Shown: piece by piece, positions 1 to 9,456 of the stretch | Numbering within the stretch: position 1 is the stretch's first letter | Layout: every line of letters starts with the position of its first letter | Assembly (NCBI GenBank): GCA_022711755.1 | Contig: JAKLEA010000029.1 | Location: forward strand, 1 to 64,000 | Direction of reading: 5' to 3' | Length of the DNA stretch: 64,000 nucleotides | Origin: Planctomycetota bacterium | GTDB lineage: Bacteria; Planctomycetota; Brocadiia; SM23-32; JAKLEA01 | Notes under the pieces: generated by a model | Seen by the model: the letters and a program-made list of their open reading frames with translations, nothing else | The model's database searches: none | Told to the model about the DNA's origin: nothing | Position numbers and translations under genes: made by a program

Positions 1-89
1 TGAACACTATCCCCCAGCCACCAGCCTGCGCCCCCTCTCCCTGGCCCTTTCCTAAAACTAAACTGGGGACGGGTCAGTATTACTGCGCC

Positions 90-117
90 TTGATTTTGCT
101 CCGGCTTGCATTAGAAT
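90..117 (+). promoter_or_regulatory. Candidate sigma70 promoter for the STAS operon
   Basis: TTGATT (90-95), a 16-base spacer and TAGAAT (112-117). Transcription would begin near 124 and leave a leader of about 90 bases before the ATG at 214. Judged by eye only. Confidence 0.4.
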
Positions 118-213
118 AGCTTCCGAGGTTTGGTCAGACGCGTGCGCGGAACATGCTTGATGGAAAAGTTCATCCGCGCAAGCGTGTCTCGCCGTTTCAG
201 GAGCATCGGGGAC

Positions 214-759
214 ATGGCAAAAACGATAGTCGTTACCTGCCCGCACTGCGGCAAGAAGTTGAAGACGGATGACAGGTACCTGGGCAGAAAGGGCAGATGC
301 CCGAAATGCCAGGCGGCGATCGTGCTTTCGGAAGACCCTGAGGGCGCGGCGGGCGGTCCGGAACCGGCGGAGATTGAGGCATCCTCCACCGGGGACTCCA
401 TCAAACTCGACCTTCTGAAATTCGACCTTCTGCCCAACGGCGCGGCGGTGGTCCGCTTCACCACCAGCCGAATGCTCGACCAGAGCAACGTCACCCAGCT
501 CGGTCAGGAATTCAACGACCTGATCGAAAAGCACGGCCTCAAGCGCATGGTGATAAACTTCGAGCGTATTCACTACATGTCCAGCGCCGTGGTCGGCAAA
601 CTAATCGCGCTGAACAAGCGCATCAAGACCGAGAAAGGCGAACTGAAGCTTTGCTGCATTGACCAGTCCGTCTTCGAAATATTCAAAATCATGCGTCTAG
701 ACAAGGTATTCAAGGTCTTCGACACAGAGGATGAGGCCAAGAACAGTCTGGGAACATAG
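214..759 (+). CDS. Zinc-ribbon STAS-domain protein (anti-sigma-factor-antagonist-like)
   Basis: 181 aa from the ATG at 214, chosen over an upstream in-frame ATG at 130 because AGGAG lies 10 bases before it and the zinc ribbon begins at once. Residues about 8-30 carry two CxxC pairs (CPHCGKK and CPKC), a small zinc finger. Residues about 65-175 form a STAS domain of the SpoIIAA/anti-anti-sigma type: MVINFERIHYMSSAVVGKLIALNKRI resembles the loop whose Ser is phosphorylated in partner-switching systems (in YMSSAVVG, one of the two Ser). Such proteins usually relay a signal to an anti-sigma kinase or bind a transporter; no partner kinase of the SpoIIAB type is nearby. First gene of a co-directional run up to 4586. 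Confidence 0.85.
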   Translation: MAKTIVVTCPHCGKKLKTDDRYLGRKGRCPKCQAAIVLSEDPEGAAGGPEPAEIEASSTGDSIKLDLLKFDLLPNGAAVVRFTTSRMLDQSNVTQLGQEFNDLIEKHGLKRMVINFERIHYMSSAVVGKLIALNKRIKTEKGELKLCCIDQSVFEIFKIMRLDKVFKVFDTEDEAKNSLGT

Positions 760-783
760 AACAGACGGGGAGCGCGCAATCAC

Positions 784-1695
784 ATGCCCGACGGAACGGC
801 CACGCAGCCATGGCAGCCCTTCGGCTGGCAGGCCATGCGTCTGGAAGTTCCTGAAGAATGGAGCCTCTCTCACGCCGAAGGCGACGGCAAAAGCGGCATC
901 GTAAGGCTTTCGGATTCCCGCGACGTCCGGCTCACGCTTCAATGGCAGGCTAACGGCTCGGCCGACGGCGTCCCCGTCGCGCTGGAGAAGCATATCGCCC
1001 AGATCAAGCGCGAGATAAGCCGCTCCCCATCCGGCTGGCAGGTCAAACGCGAGACGAATCTGGTAAACTGGCGTGACCGCCCGCACGAATCATACGCCTG
1101 CCGCGGCGAGTCAGAGGTTAACGGCATTGTCTGGTTCTGCCCCGCATGCAAGCGCATCTGCCACGCCGCGATCTCAACCGGCGCAGAAGACGGCGCTGCC
1201 GTGGCCCGACGTTGCCTGAAGGGTCTTTGCGATCATCCGACCGACGGCGCGACAACGTGGAGCTTCTACGGGCACACCTTCTCAATCCCGGAAAGATTCC
1301 GATTGGAGCGCCCAACCTTGCGGACAGGCTGCCTGGAAATGGTCTTCCGACATCGTGAATCCCTCATCGAGGTCGTCAGGGTCAGTCTGGCCGAAGAGGT
1401 TCTCAGAGGCGTGACACTGATCGAATGGTTCAAAACATTTTACGGACGGCGTATTGAGGATTTCAGGCGCGAAATAACTGAATCGAAGCATCGCGGCCAC
1501 GAGGCCCTTGAATGCGAGGGCGAGATGCTCTGGCACAGAAGGGCGTCCGTTCTCTTCAGGCCATACTACATGCGGGCCATAGCATGGCGCTGCAGTGAGG
1601 AAGACAAACTCTACATCTTCCGGTGGAGCGCGATAAAATCGCCGGCGAACGAGTTCGAGAAATTCGCGGGCAAGGTGCAGTGCCACGAGACATAG
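784..1695 (+). CDS. Unknown protein with two similar halves and a CPACKRIC motif
   Basis: 303 aa, no signal peptide or membrane segment. I do not recognise a named family. The N-terminal half (about 10-150) and C-terminal half (about 155-300) look like copies of one fold: each starts with an aromatic-rich strand and a VPEEW/IPERF-type motif, followed by a Gly and a beta-rich stretch ending in L/V-rich strands (RLTLQW, EVVRVSL). Residues about 118-127 hold CPACKRIC, possibly a metal site. It sits 24 bases after the STAS gene and 6 bases before the PqqD-like gene, so co-expression is likely. Start at 784 is the first ATG; a GGGGAG lies rather far upstream. Confidence 0.7.
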   Translation: MPDGTATQPWQPFGWQAMRLEVPEEWSLSHAEGDGKSGIVRLSDSRDVRLTLQWQANGSADGVPVALEKHIAQIKREISRSPSGWQVKRETNLVNWRDRPHESYACRGESEVNGIVWFCPACKRICHAAISTGAEDGAAVARRCLKGLCDHPTDGATTWSFYGHTFSIPERFRLERPTLRTGCLEMVFRHRESLIEVVRVSLAEEVLRGVTLIEWFKTFYGRRIEDFRREITESKHRGHEALECEGEMLWHRRASVLFRPYYMRAIAWRCSEEDKLYIFRWSAIKSPANEFEKFAGKVQCHET

Positions 1696-1701
1696 GGCGC
1701 A

Positions 1702-2160
1702 ATGGGCATTCTTGGAAGGAAAAGGAAAGCGCCGTCAATTGACCGGGAGCAGTCCCTCCGCACCATCCCCGTGGTCAACAGCCTGCTGGAAATCGAGGAC
1801 GACGGATCAGACGCGTTGAAGTTGAAAGTGCCGTTCAAACCCAACCGGATTTTCAGGATTCTGGGCTACATCGGCCCGACGCCGACTCACAAGATGGTAA
1901 CGCTGGACAGACTGGGCGCGGAATTTTTCAAGTTATGCGACGGGCAGCGCGCGGTTGATGAAATAATCCGGGAATTCGCCGCGCGGCATAAACTTAATCT
2001 CCGGGAGGCCGAGCTTTCCGGCGTAAGTTACTTGAAAAGTCTGGCGAAACGCGGCATTATTGTGCTTGCCGTGCCGGAGAAGGAAGCCATCCGCAAGGAG
2101 GCGACTGAGAACCGGGCGCGGCACGCCCGCCGGAAACAGCGCAGGAAGAAACGAAAATAA
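1702..2160 (+). CDS. PqqD-like (RRE-fold) protein
   Basis: 152 aa. Residues about 30-120 match the PqqD pattern: an N-terminal strand pair, KMVTLDRLGAEFFKLCDGQRAVDEIIREFAARHKL and then a two-helix end (VSYLKSLAKRGIIVL). PqqD-type domains bind substrate peptides or act as small adaptors. The C-terminal 25 residues are almost all Arg/Lys (RKQRRKKRK), which suggests nucleic-acid or membrane-surface binding. No radical SAM enzyme or obvious precursor peptide is next to it, so a role in peptide modification is only a possibility. Followed after 36 bases by an ABC permease/ATPase pair. Confidence 0.75.
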   Translation: MGILGRKRKAPSIDREQSLRTIPVVNSLLEIEDDGSDALKLKVPFKPNRIFRILGYIGPTPTHKMVTLDRLGAEFFKLCDGQRAVDEIIREFAARHKLNLREAELSGVSYLKSLAKRGIIVLAVPEKEAIRKEATENRARHARRKQRRKKRK

Positions 2161-2196
2161 CGCGCTCCTAAGCATCGGAGCGATGAGGTTTCCCGC

Positions 2197-3720
2197 ATGA
2201 ACGACGGACCCGGCGAAAAAATAATGACCGCGCGAGACGCCGCGTCGAAAGGCGTCGAACGGCAAATTTCCCTCCCCTTCTCGAAAGCGTTCGAGATAGC
2301 GTGGAAGGGCCTTATGGTCAGGTTGTGGCGCTCGCTTATCACGATGGGGGGTATCGTCCTGGCAATCGCTTTCCTGGTCTCAATGTGGACGAACCAGGAA
2401 ATCGTGAAAGCCTTGAAGGCAGTGCCCGAGAGCGACCCAAGCAAGGAAGCCCTTGACACCGCCATGAAGGGGCAGTTCTCCAACTCGGAGAAACGCAGCA
2501 TCAGGACGGGCGTCCTTGCCGGGCCGGGCAACGAAGTCAGAGAAGCCATCCAGAACAAGCTTGTATCCGCTGCGGAATACAATTTCGTCCTGCTGGGAGA
2601 TAACGTTTCCGATATATCGCGGGCAATCCAGTCCGACATAGATGTCCTTATTATTTATGATATCCCCGACGGTTATCGTGTGCAGAAAGTGCTTGACGCA
2701 ATCTCAGAATTCGTCCTGGAAGGCGGCGGACTAGTCATCATGGGCTGCGATCCCGTCCCCGCCGGCGTTTCGGAGCAGAATGCCGGCCAGCCTGCTTTCG
2801 AGGAAGCATTCCAGGAACTGTTGCCGGCGCGTCCGACCGCTGAGAAAATCCAGGTTGACGCCCAACAGTATTCTCCCCTGCATAGCAAGTCCATGGCGGT
2901 CGCAGACTGGGCATCAGCGCCGAAGATGGAATACAGCATTTCCGGATTGCGCCCCGGGGCGAAACCGTATGTAACCGATGGAGGCGCAAGCGGAAAACCG
3001 CTGGTCGTCTATCGGAAAATCGGCAAAGGCCGCGCGTTGCAATTCCTGGCCACATATCCGACCAGCAAGGAAGTGGCGGACTGGACACTGAACGGCAAAT
3101 TCCTAGACGCATGCCTTCTCTGGACAGGGGAAAGGGTACTTAAAGAGGACAGCCCCGAAATCCGCCTGAGCTGGCTGGTGATCCTGTCCCTCCTGGTCTG
3201 CGTCGTCGGAATCACAAACAGCATGCTCATGTCCGTCACGGAGCGCATCCGTGAAATCGGGACCATGAAATGCCTCGGAGCGCTGGACGGATTCATTGTA
3301 AAGCTCTTCGTCATCGAATCCAGCCTGCACGGCATCTTCGGGACCATGGTCGGTGTCATACTGGGTTTTTCAGCAGCCTTCCTTCTCGCCTTCTTCAAAT
3401 ATTCCGCTCTTGAGAATGCCGAGGATGCGAAGTTCAACCCGGCTGAAGCGGCGCCGATCGTGGCGTGTGAGGAATCATTGACCATGCAGCAGGCGCTGAC
3501 CATCGCCACATCTCAGGTGGCAGCCAGCATGGCCAAGCCGCTGGAAGTCACCGTAAAACGCAATCACTACACGATACGCTACTTCCCGGGAATGCCCATA
3601 CTGAAGAGGGCAATTGCCGCGTGGTGCATAGGAGCCGTGCTTTCTGTGATAGCCGCAATATACCCGGCGTACCGGGCCGCAAAAATGCAGCCGGTGGACG
3701 CGATGAGAGTTGACGAATAA
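2197..3720 (+). CDS. MacB/FtsX-type ABC transporter permease
   Basis: 507 aa. One membrane segment near residues 47-66, a large extracytoplasmic region (about 70-320), then three segments near 328-350, 375-400 and 475-490. The FtsX-family signature follows the second segment (TERIREIGTMKCLGALDGFI) and the protein ends YPAYRAAKMQPVDAMRVDE, which is typical of MacB/LolC permeases. The periplasmic part contains a stretch resembling a class-I amidotransferase-like or Rossmann fold (DVLIIYDIPDGYRVQKVLDA, GGGLVIMGCDPVP), unlike the usual MacB periplasmic domain. Likely exports or mechanotransmits across the inner membrane with the ATPase 14 bases downstream. Confidence 0.85.
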   Translation: MNDGPGEKIMTARDAASKGVERQISLPFSKAFEIAWKGLMVRLWRSLITMGGIVLAIAFLVSMWTNQEIVKALKAVPESDPSKEALDTAMKGQFSNSEKRSIRTGVLAGPGNEVREAIQNKLVSAAEYNFVLLGDNVSDISRAIQSDIDVLIIYDIPDGYRVQKVLDAISEFVLEGGGLVIMGCDPVPAGVSEQNAGQPAFEEAFQELLPARPTAEKIQVDAQQYSPLHSKSMAVADWASAPKMEYSISGLRPGAKPYVTDGGASGKPLVVYRKIGKGRALQFLATYPTSKEVADWTLNGKFLDACLLWTGERVLKEDSPEIRLSWLVILSLLVCVVGITNSMLMSVTERIREIGTMKCLGALDGFIVKLFVIESSLHGIFGTMVGVILGFSAAFLLAFFKYSALENAEDAKFNPAEAAPIVACEESLTMQQALTIATSQVAASMAKPLEVTVKRNHYTIRYFPGMPILKRAIAAWCIGAVLSVIAAIYPAYRAAKMQPVDAMRVDE

Positions 3721-3734
3721 GAGGAGTCCCGCAA

Positions 3735-4586
3735 ATGGCAGAAGTTGCTGCTCAAGCCCCCGAACCCCAGATAGCAGGCCCCTCCAAAAGCGGCCGCGTC
3801 ATCGTCCGCACCCGGGACGTCAAGAAAATCTATAAAATGGGCAAGGTCACGCTGGAAGCCCTCCGGGGAATATCAGTGGAGATCGTCAGCGGCGAATATA
3901 TCTCCATCATGGGACCTTCCGGCAGCGGTAAGACCACCTTCTTCAACATGATAGGCGGACTCGATAAACCTTCCGTCGGCAAGGTCTACATTGACGAGGT
4001 GGACATCGCCCAGCTTGACGCCTACGAGCTTGCATGGTTGCGTTGCCGTAAAATCGGCTACATTTTCCAGACGTTCAACATCATTCCGGTCATGACCGCC
4101 CTTGAAAATGTTACCCTTCCGATGACATTTGCCGGATTGACAACCGAAGAAGCAAGGGACAAGGGCGTAGGTCTCCTGAAGAAGGTGGGACTCGGCGACC
4201 GCGTCAACCACAAGCCTTTCGAGCTTTCCGGCGGGCAGCAGCAGCGCGTAGCCATCGCCCGGGCGCTGGCCAACGATCCCAGCATCATCCTGGCCGATGA
4301 GCCGACCGGCAACCTGGACCTTAAAACCGGCCATGAAATCATCGAACTGCTAAGCGAGATGAACCAGACCATGGGCGTGACGGTCATCACGGCCACACAC
4401 GATTACAAAATGCTGGCTGCCAGCGACAGAATCATATGGATCCGCGACGGTCGGCTCCACAAAATCGAACGACGCGAGGACCTCGTCATCGAGGAAGGGA
4501 GCATTGGCGGCGATACGCAGGGCGGAGTGGCCGCGGAGAACCAAGAGCGCGTTATAACCGAAGGTCTCGCCGGCCAGAAGGAATGA
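3735..4586 (+). CDS. ABC transporter ATP-binding protein (MacB/LolD-type)
   Basis: 283 aa. Walker A GPSGSGKTT near residue 57, Q-loop IFQTFN, signature LSGGQQQR near 159, Walker B IILADEPTGNLD near 180 and switch His in TATHD near 220. The ATGNLD-type Walker B and the position after an FtsX-like permease place it in the MacB/LolD group. The last 40 residues are an acidic, Gly-rich tail beyond the usual domain end. AGAGGAG lies just before the ATG. Confidence 0.93.
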   Translation: MAEVAAQAPEPQIAGPSKSGRVIVRTRDVKKIYKMGKVTLEALRGISVEIVSGEYISIMGPSGSGKTTFFNMIGGLDKPSVGKVYIDEVDIAQLDAYELAWLRCRKIGYIFQTFNIIPVMTALENVTLPMTFAGLTTEEARDKGVGLLKKVGLGDRVNHKPFELSGGQQQRVAIARALANDPSIILADEPTGNLDLKTGHEIIELLSEMNQTMGVTVITATHDYKMLAASDRIIWIRDGRLHKIERREDLVIEEGSIGGDTQGGVAAENQERVITEGLAGQKE

Positions 4587-4648
4587 AGGCGTTTTCAAAC
4601 CGGGTTTTTCCTGACGCGAATTTGATAAAGTCCTGACTTTGACGACTA

Positions 4649-4677
4649 TTGCATCAACCGGGAAACGGAGGTATCAT
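4649..4677 (+). promoter_or_regulatory. Candidate promoter for the WecA-like gene
   Basis: TTGCAT (4649-4654), a 17-base spacer and TATCAT (4672-4677), 31 bases before the ATG at 4709. The spacer contains CAACCGGGA, also seen upstream of two other genes in the window (near 15038 and 34674). Confidence 0.3.
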
Positions 4678-4708
4678 TCTGTTCCGGGCTTGACGCTCGC
4701 AAACAAGA

Positions 4709-6217
4709 ATGTTCTTCCAATACAAGACCTACCTGACGCTCTTCCTATGCGCCTTCGGCGCGACCTATTTCCTTGTACCGGTCGCCATGCGCCTGGCGGA
4801 AAAGCTAGGGGCTGTTGACAAGCCGGACGAGCGGAAAATCCACACCACACCCATCCCCCGGATGGGCGGACTTGCCATCGCGGCCCCTTTCATTATCGCT
4901 TTGGTGAGCTTCTACATTCTTCACAGGACAGGTTTGGTGGTAAACCGTGTATCTGACAGTATTTATGACAGCAAGGTCCCATACCAGCAGGTTCAACGCC
5001 TGATTCCACCACTTCTCCTCGTCCTCCTTGTAGGAATGGTGGACGATGTGAAGGGCATGCGCGCCCGCACAAAGTTTCTGGCTCAGGTCGTCGCAGCAGT
5101 GCTTGTTTATTATTACGCCGGGTTGCGAATCTCAGCGGTCAGCATTCCTTTTCTTGCTGACGAGATCAATCTCGAAAGCATCAATCTAGCGCTCCCAGTT
5201 ACTGTCCTCTGGATAGTGGGCATTACCAACGCTGTGAACCTGATTGACGGGGTTGACGGTCTGGCCTCCGGCGTTGCCCTGTTTGTCTGCACATGCAACT
5301 TTCTGGTATCGCTAATCTTCGGACATTCCGGCATGTCGGTCATCTCCTGCATTCTGGCCGGGAGCCTGCTGGCATTCCTGAGATTCAATTTCTTCCCCGC
5401 GAAAGTGTTCCTGGGAGACACCGGAAGCCTGTTCCTCGGCTTCACGCTGGCCGTCGGCTCCCTTCTCAGCGCAATGAAGAGTACCACGGCGGTCTTCTTC
5501 ATGGTTCCGATCTTCGTCCTCGGTTATCCCATCATGGACACCATGATGACCATGGCCCGCAGGGCGCTCAGGGGCAAGCCGATCATGTCCGCCGACCGCG
5601 GCCACATTCACCACCTGCTTCTGTCCCAGGGATGGAATCAACGTCAGGTAGCACTGATCGCCTATACAGTCACATGCGTAATGATGGTGATTTCGGTCAT
5701 TCTGGTGCTCGAGAAGGAACGCGGCCTGATCGGATTCCTGATTGTCGCGGTCGTTCTGGCCGCGGTCGGATTCCGCGCGGGATATCAGCTCATCCGACTC
5801 GAAGTCCTGCACTCTCTGGATAAGCGCCGTCAATTCCGCCTCTACCATCTCTTCTCCGAATTCATGGAACTGAAGATAAAAGGCGCAAAAGACCTCGACG
5901 AGTCATGGTCCCTTCTCTGCGATGTGGCCAAGGAATTCAACCTGACCGGCATTGAACTCAACCTCGAAGGGGAACAACCGCGCAAGTGGGACAATCCCAA
6001 CCATACGCCCGAGGAGCTTGACGAGGAATTGGTAACCCAATCCATCAAGCTACCCGCCATCAAAGGCGAATTCAGGACGATGAGCGTTAAGGAAGCCTCT
6101 GAGGACCTGAACGTGGAGCGCAACCTGCTCCTGCGGCGAATATCCGACGCCTTCCAATCCAATATGGCGGGTAAAATGGGGGCTTCCGGAAACGCCGCCA
6201 ACGGGGCTGGCCACTGA
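4709..6217 (+). CDS. WecA/TagO-family polyprenyl-phosphate sugar-1-phosphate transferase
   Basis: 502 aa, about ten membrane segments in the first 365 residues. It transfers a sugar-1-phosphate (usually GlcNAc-1-P or a relative) from a UDP-sugar to undecaprenyl phosphate, the first step of O-antigen, enterobacterial common antigen or teichoic-acid-type glycan synthesis at the inner membrane. Family motifs in order: MVDDVKG near 110-115, NLIDGVDGL near 176-185, FLGDTGS near 233-240 and DRGHIHH near 295-302. The family is usually about 350 aa; here a soluble C-terminal extension of about 130 residues (SEFMELKIKGAKDLDESW onward) resembles a small sensor-like domain of unknown role. Followed 25 bases later by the fucose-activation gene. 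Confidence 0.9.
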   Translation: MFFQYKTYLTLFLCAFGATYFLVPVAMRLAEKLGAVDKPDERKIHTTPIPRMGGLAIAAPFIIALVSFYILHRTGLVVNRVSDSIYDSKVPYQQVQRLIPPLLLVLLVGMVDDVKGMRARTKFLAQVVAAVLVYYYAGLRISAVSIPFLADEINLESINLALPVTVLWIVGITNAVNLIDGVDGLASGVALFVCTCNFLVSLIFGHSGMSVISCILAGSLLAFLRFNFFPAKVFLGDTGSLFLGFTLAVGSLLSAMKSTTAVFFMVPIFVLGYPIMDTMMTMARRALRGKPIMSADRGHIHHLLLSQGWNQRQVALIAYTVTCVMMVISVILVLEKERGLIGFLIVAVVLAAVGFRAGYQLIRLEVLHSLDKRRQFRLYHLFSEFMELKIKGAKDLDESWSLLCDVAKEFNLTGIELNLEGEQPRKWDNPNHTPEELDEELVTQSIKLPAIKGEFRTMSVKEASEDLNVERNLLLRRISDAFQSNMAGKMGASGNAANGAGH

Positions 6218-6242
6218 TTCCCGCCCCGGAAAGAGCGACCTT

Positions 6243-9200
6243 ATGGCGCAACCCGCCGCAGACGGCCTGCAATCCGCCTTGCGCAAGGCGAGACAACTTC
6301 ATCAATCCCTGACCGACAAGGGCGTCGGATGGGATTACCTCGTCCTGACTGCTTCAACGCCGCGTCAGGCGGACGGGTATCGTCTCCAGCTTGACCGCCG
6401 AGCGCGCTCGGGACTTCTGCCCCGCTCAACAAAGACCATTGCCCTGCCCGACCCACAGGGGCGCCGCGTCGGCAGCGGCGGAGCGACCCTCTGGGCCTTG
6501 CGAAAAGTCTGCGAAGACATCCTTCTCACGCGCCCGGAGCGGCGGAGCGCATCATCCGTCATTGAACTGTTATCCGGACTTCGCATTCTTATCATCCATT
6601 CCGGCGGGGACAGCCGTCGAATGCCGCACTGCTCGCCCTCCGGCAAGATATTCGTCAAACTCCCGCTACATAGGACTGACGGAGCAAGCACGACGCTTTT
6701 CGATGAAGTCCTTTATTCTGTCGCGCCGATTTGCGCCGGATTGCGCGAAGGAACTGTAATCCTCTCAGGGGATGTCCTGTTAAGTTTTGACGCCGGCAAG
6801 GTCGCAGAAAAGAGCGATGACGTAATCGGCGTGGCCGCCCGGGTTGAAGCGCAGACGGCCTCGCGCCACGGCGTCTACGTTCTGAACTCGCGCGGGGAAA
6901 TCAACGATTTCCTACAAAAACCGTCCATTGATGAAATGCAGACAAAGGGCGCATCGGACGCCGACGGCGCAGCCATGCTTGATACGGGAATCCTCGTTTT
7001 CAACGCCAGAGCATCCGCCGCGCTGGCTTTACTTGGCGGGGTGATATCGGAAAAGGGACGAGCGGGCATTGCGGCATCCCCATTCATGCTTGAGACAGAT
7101 CGCCCTCTCCCTCTGGACCTCTATACCGACATTACTCAGTCCCTTCTTGGTAATGGCAGGATCGTTGAGGGAATCGCCCCTGAGAAACTCAAATCGATCG
7201 TTGCCAATGCCTTATCCGGACTCTCGTTTGCGGCTTATGTCGCCGATCCATGCGACTTCCTGCATATCGGGACGACCGCTCAGTTTCGAGACGCCTTCAC
7301 GAAAACGAGCGCCGCATCAGAACTTTATTCATTCGGACGACGGATCAACTGCATCGTTCAAGAGGCCGATATCTCCCCTGACGCAGCCGTGCAGGATTCG
7401 ATCCTTGTTGGTCCGGAATGCCGCGTTGACGCCGACGCCGTCGTCCAGGACTGCGACATCAGGGCCGGCAGCGTCATATCCGGCGGCGCGGTTTGCGTCG
7501 GACTTCGCCTTGTATCCGGAAGATTCGAATTGCTGCTGGACGAAGCGCTCGTCCGAATTCCGATTGCCGGTCCGGATGCCGGAGAGACTGTCGTCTGCAT
7601 GAATTACGGCGTCTGCGATGATCCAAAGAAGGCCATGATCTTCGGCAGCCATCTTGATGAATGGCGCACGCTTGTCGGAGCGGATGTCGGGGAGATATGG
7701 CCTGATGTAACACCCGGGGAGCGCAGTCTCTGGAATGCGCAGATTTTCCCGATCTTGAACGAGGATTTCGACGTTGACGTCGCATTGCTCCCGCGAAATG
7801 GTCGGAATGAAAAGGACAGAATCCTGCGATGGCGCAAGGCCCGCAGACTGTCAATGGCGCAAATAGCCCAAGCCGCAGACGTGCCCCGAATGCTGGAGGA
7901 ATCGCTCATGAACGATGCGCGAAGAAAGGCCATTGAAGCGCTGGAACTGATAAAAACAAGCTCGGATTGCCAGCCATCCGAAAGCATCGGCTCGCCGGCG
8001 GGAACCGCAGAGCTTGCGGCCATGCTGGACGAGTTTGAGCGCTCAGCCCGCGATTGCAGCGATCCGGCGCTGAGAATCCGAATCTGGAAGTTGATGGCCG
8101 ACGCGACCTCCGAATGCGCCATCTCGGAGGCATCGGAAGATGAATCGAACCGGCCCGGTGATCCACCTGAAGCCCGCCTTGCCCGGCGCGTATTGGCCCG
8201 CGCAGAGGGGCGCTCCGCTCTTGCAGGCATGTACGACAACCTTGCCTTCTCCACTCTTGCCGGCATCCTGGAGCGCAATTTCACGCCGCTGGTCGCCGAT
8301 CCGCGTTGCGCGTTGAAATTCGGGGAGCGCATCGAAGTCTCCTGCCCCATCCGCGTTGACCTTGCCGGCGGCTGGACGGACACCCCGCCATACTGCATCG
8401 AGCGCGGCGGCGTTGTCCTGAACGTCGCCCTGAATCTGGAAGGCAAATCGCCCGTGACCGTCGCGGCAAGGCCGCTCAAAGAAAGGGTGATCCGGCTCCG
8501 TTCGGTTGACCAGAAGCATGAGCAGGTACTGACCGATATCGAGGACATTCTCGGCTACTCAAATCCTGCCGACACACTGGCGATACTGAAGGCGTCGCTT
8601 GTGCTGGCCGGAATCGTTCCTAACATGCCGGGACGCGACTTGGTCGAGCTGCTCGACAAGTTCGGCGCGGGCATCGAAATGGTCATGGACATTGACGTGC
8701 CGAAAGGCTCCGGTCTGGGCACGTCAAGCATAGCAGCGGCGACGGCGGTTGCCTGCGCGTCCGGCCTTGTCGGACTGTCGCCCAACGTCAACCAGTTGTT
8801 CGACGCGGTTCTCTCGCTCGAACAGATGCTGACCACCGGCGGGGGCTGGCAGGATCAGGTCGGCGGGATTGTTCCGGGCATAAAGATCACGACAACAAAT
8901 CCGGGAATGCCGCAGATACCCGCGATCAGGCCGGTGACGATGTCGCGCGAAACCGTTGAGGGATTCCATCGCCGCTTCATGCTTTTCTACACCGGCCGTT
9001 CCAGAATCGCGAAGAACATCCTGCGGACAGTCGTCAGCCGCTGGATACGGCGCGAGCCGGAGGCCGTTCGCGCTCTCGACGGGCTGAAGGCTATCGCCCG
9101 CGCGATTGACGCCGCCTTCCAGTCCGGCGATCTGGACGAGGTCGGTCGGCTGATGCGGCAGCAGTGGGAAACGAACAAGATTCTGGACCCCCACAGCACG

Positions 9201-9422
9201 GACGCGACATTCAACGAACTCTTCAATATCAGCGAACCGTTCGTCAGCGGGGCAAAGCTTGCCGGCGCTGGCGGCGGCGGCTTCATGGCGCTCATGCTGC
9301 GCGAGGACACCGACCGGGACGCGCTCGAACGCGCCCTCACAGGATGGTCCGGCCCGAACGGCAGGATTTTCCCGTGCAGCCTGAACAACCGCGGAATCAA
9401 TGTCGTCAGAACGCGGGATTAA
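6243..9422 (+). CDS. fkp: Bifunctional L-fucokinase / GDP-L-fucose pyrophosphorylase (Fkp-like)
   Basis: 1059 aa. The N-terminal half (about 40-480) is a GDP-fucose pyrophosphorylase: GRRVGSGGAT near 77 and HSGGDSRRMPHCSPSGK near 119-135, with left-handed-helix-like repeats (DISPDAAVQDSILVGPECRVDADAVVQD) near 377-405. The C-terminal half (about 690-1059) is a GHMP kinase: CPIRVDLAGGWTDTPPYC near 700-715, PKGSGLGTSSIAAAT near 818-832 and KLAGAGGGGFMALM near 1005-1018. The order and size match Bacteroides Fkp and plant FKGP, which convert free fucose to fucose-1-P and then GDP-fucose for surface glycans. Sugar specificity (L-fucose versus a heptose or relative) cannot be settled by eye. Confidence 0.85.
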   Translation: MAQPAADGLQSALRKARQLHQSLTDKGVGWDYLVLTASTPRQADGYRLQLDRRARSGLLPRSTKTIALPDPQGRRVGSGGATLWALRKVCEDILLTRPERRSASSVIELLSGLRILIIHSGGDSRRMPHCSPSGKIFVKLPLHRTDGASTTLFDEVLYSVAPICAGLREGTVILSGDVLLSFDAGKVAEKSDDVIGVAARVEAQTASRHGVYVLNSRGEINDFLQKPSIDEMQTKGASDADGAAMLDTGILVFNARASAALALLGGVISEKGRAGIAASPFMLETDRPLPLDLYTDITQSLLGNGRIVEGIAPEKLKSIVANALSGLSFAAYVADPCDFLHIGTTAQFRDAFTKTSAASELYSFGRRINCIVQEADISPDAAVQDSILVGPECRVDADAVVQDCDIRAGSVISGGAVCVGLRLVSGRFELLLDEALVRIPIAGPDAGETVVCMNYGVCDDPKKAMIFGSHLDEWRTLVGADVGEIWPDVTPGERSLWNAQIFPILNEDFDVDVALLPRNGRNEKDRILRWRKARRLSMAQIAQAADVPRMLEESLMNDARRKAIEALELIKTSSDCQPSESIGSPAGTAELAAMLDEFERSARDCSDPALRIRIWKLMADATSECAISEASEDESNRPGDPPEARLARRVLARAEGRSALAGMYDNLAFSTLAGILERNFTPLVADPRCALKFGERIEVSCPIRVDLAGGWTDTPPYCIERGGVVLNVALNLEGKSPVTVAARPLKERVIRLRSVDQKHEQVLTDIEDILGYSNPADTLAILKASLVLAGIVPNMPGRDLVELLDKFGAGIEMVMDIDVPKGSGLGTSSIAAATAVACASGLVGLSPNVNQLFDAVLSLEQMLTTGGGWQDQVGGIVPGIKITTTNPGMPQIPAIRPVTMSRETVEGFHRRFMLFYTGRSRIAKNILRTVVSRWIRREPEAVRALDGLKAIARAIDAAFQSGDLDEVGRLMRQQWETNKILDPHSTDATFNELFNISEPFVSGAKLAGAGGGGFMALMLREDTDRDALERALTGWSGPNGRIFPCSLNNRGINVVRTRD

Positions 9423-9456
9423 TGCAATGCCATTAATTTGCGGAAGGGAGCCAATC

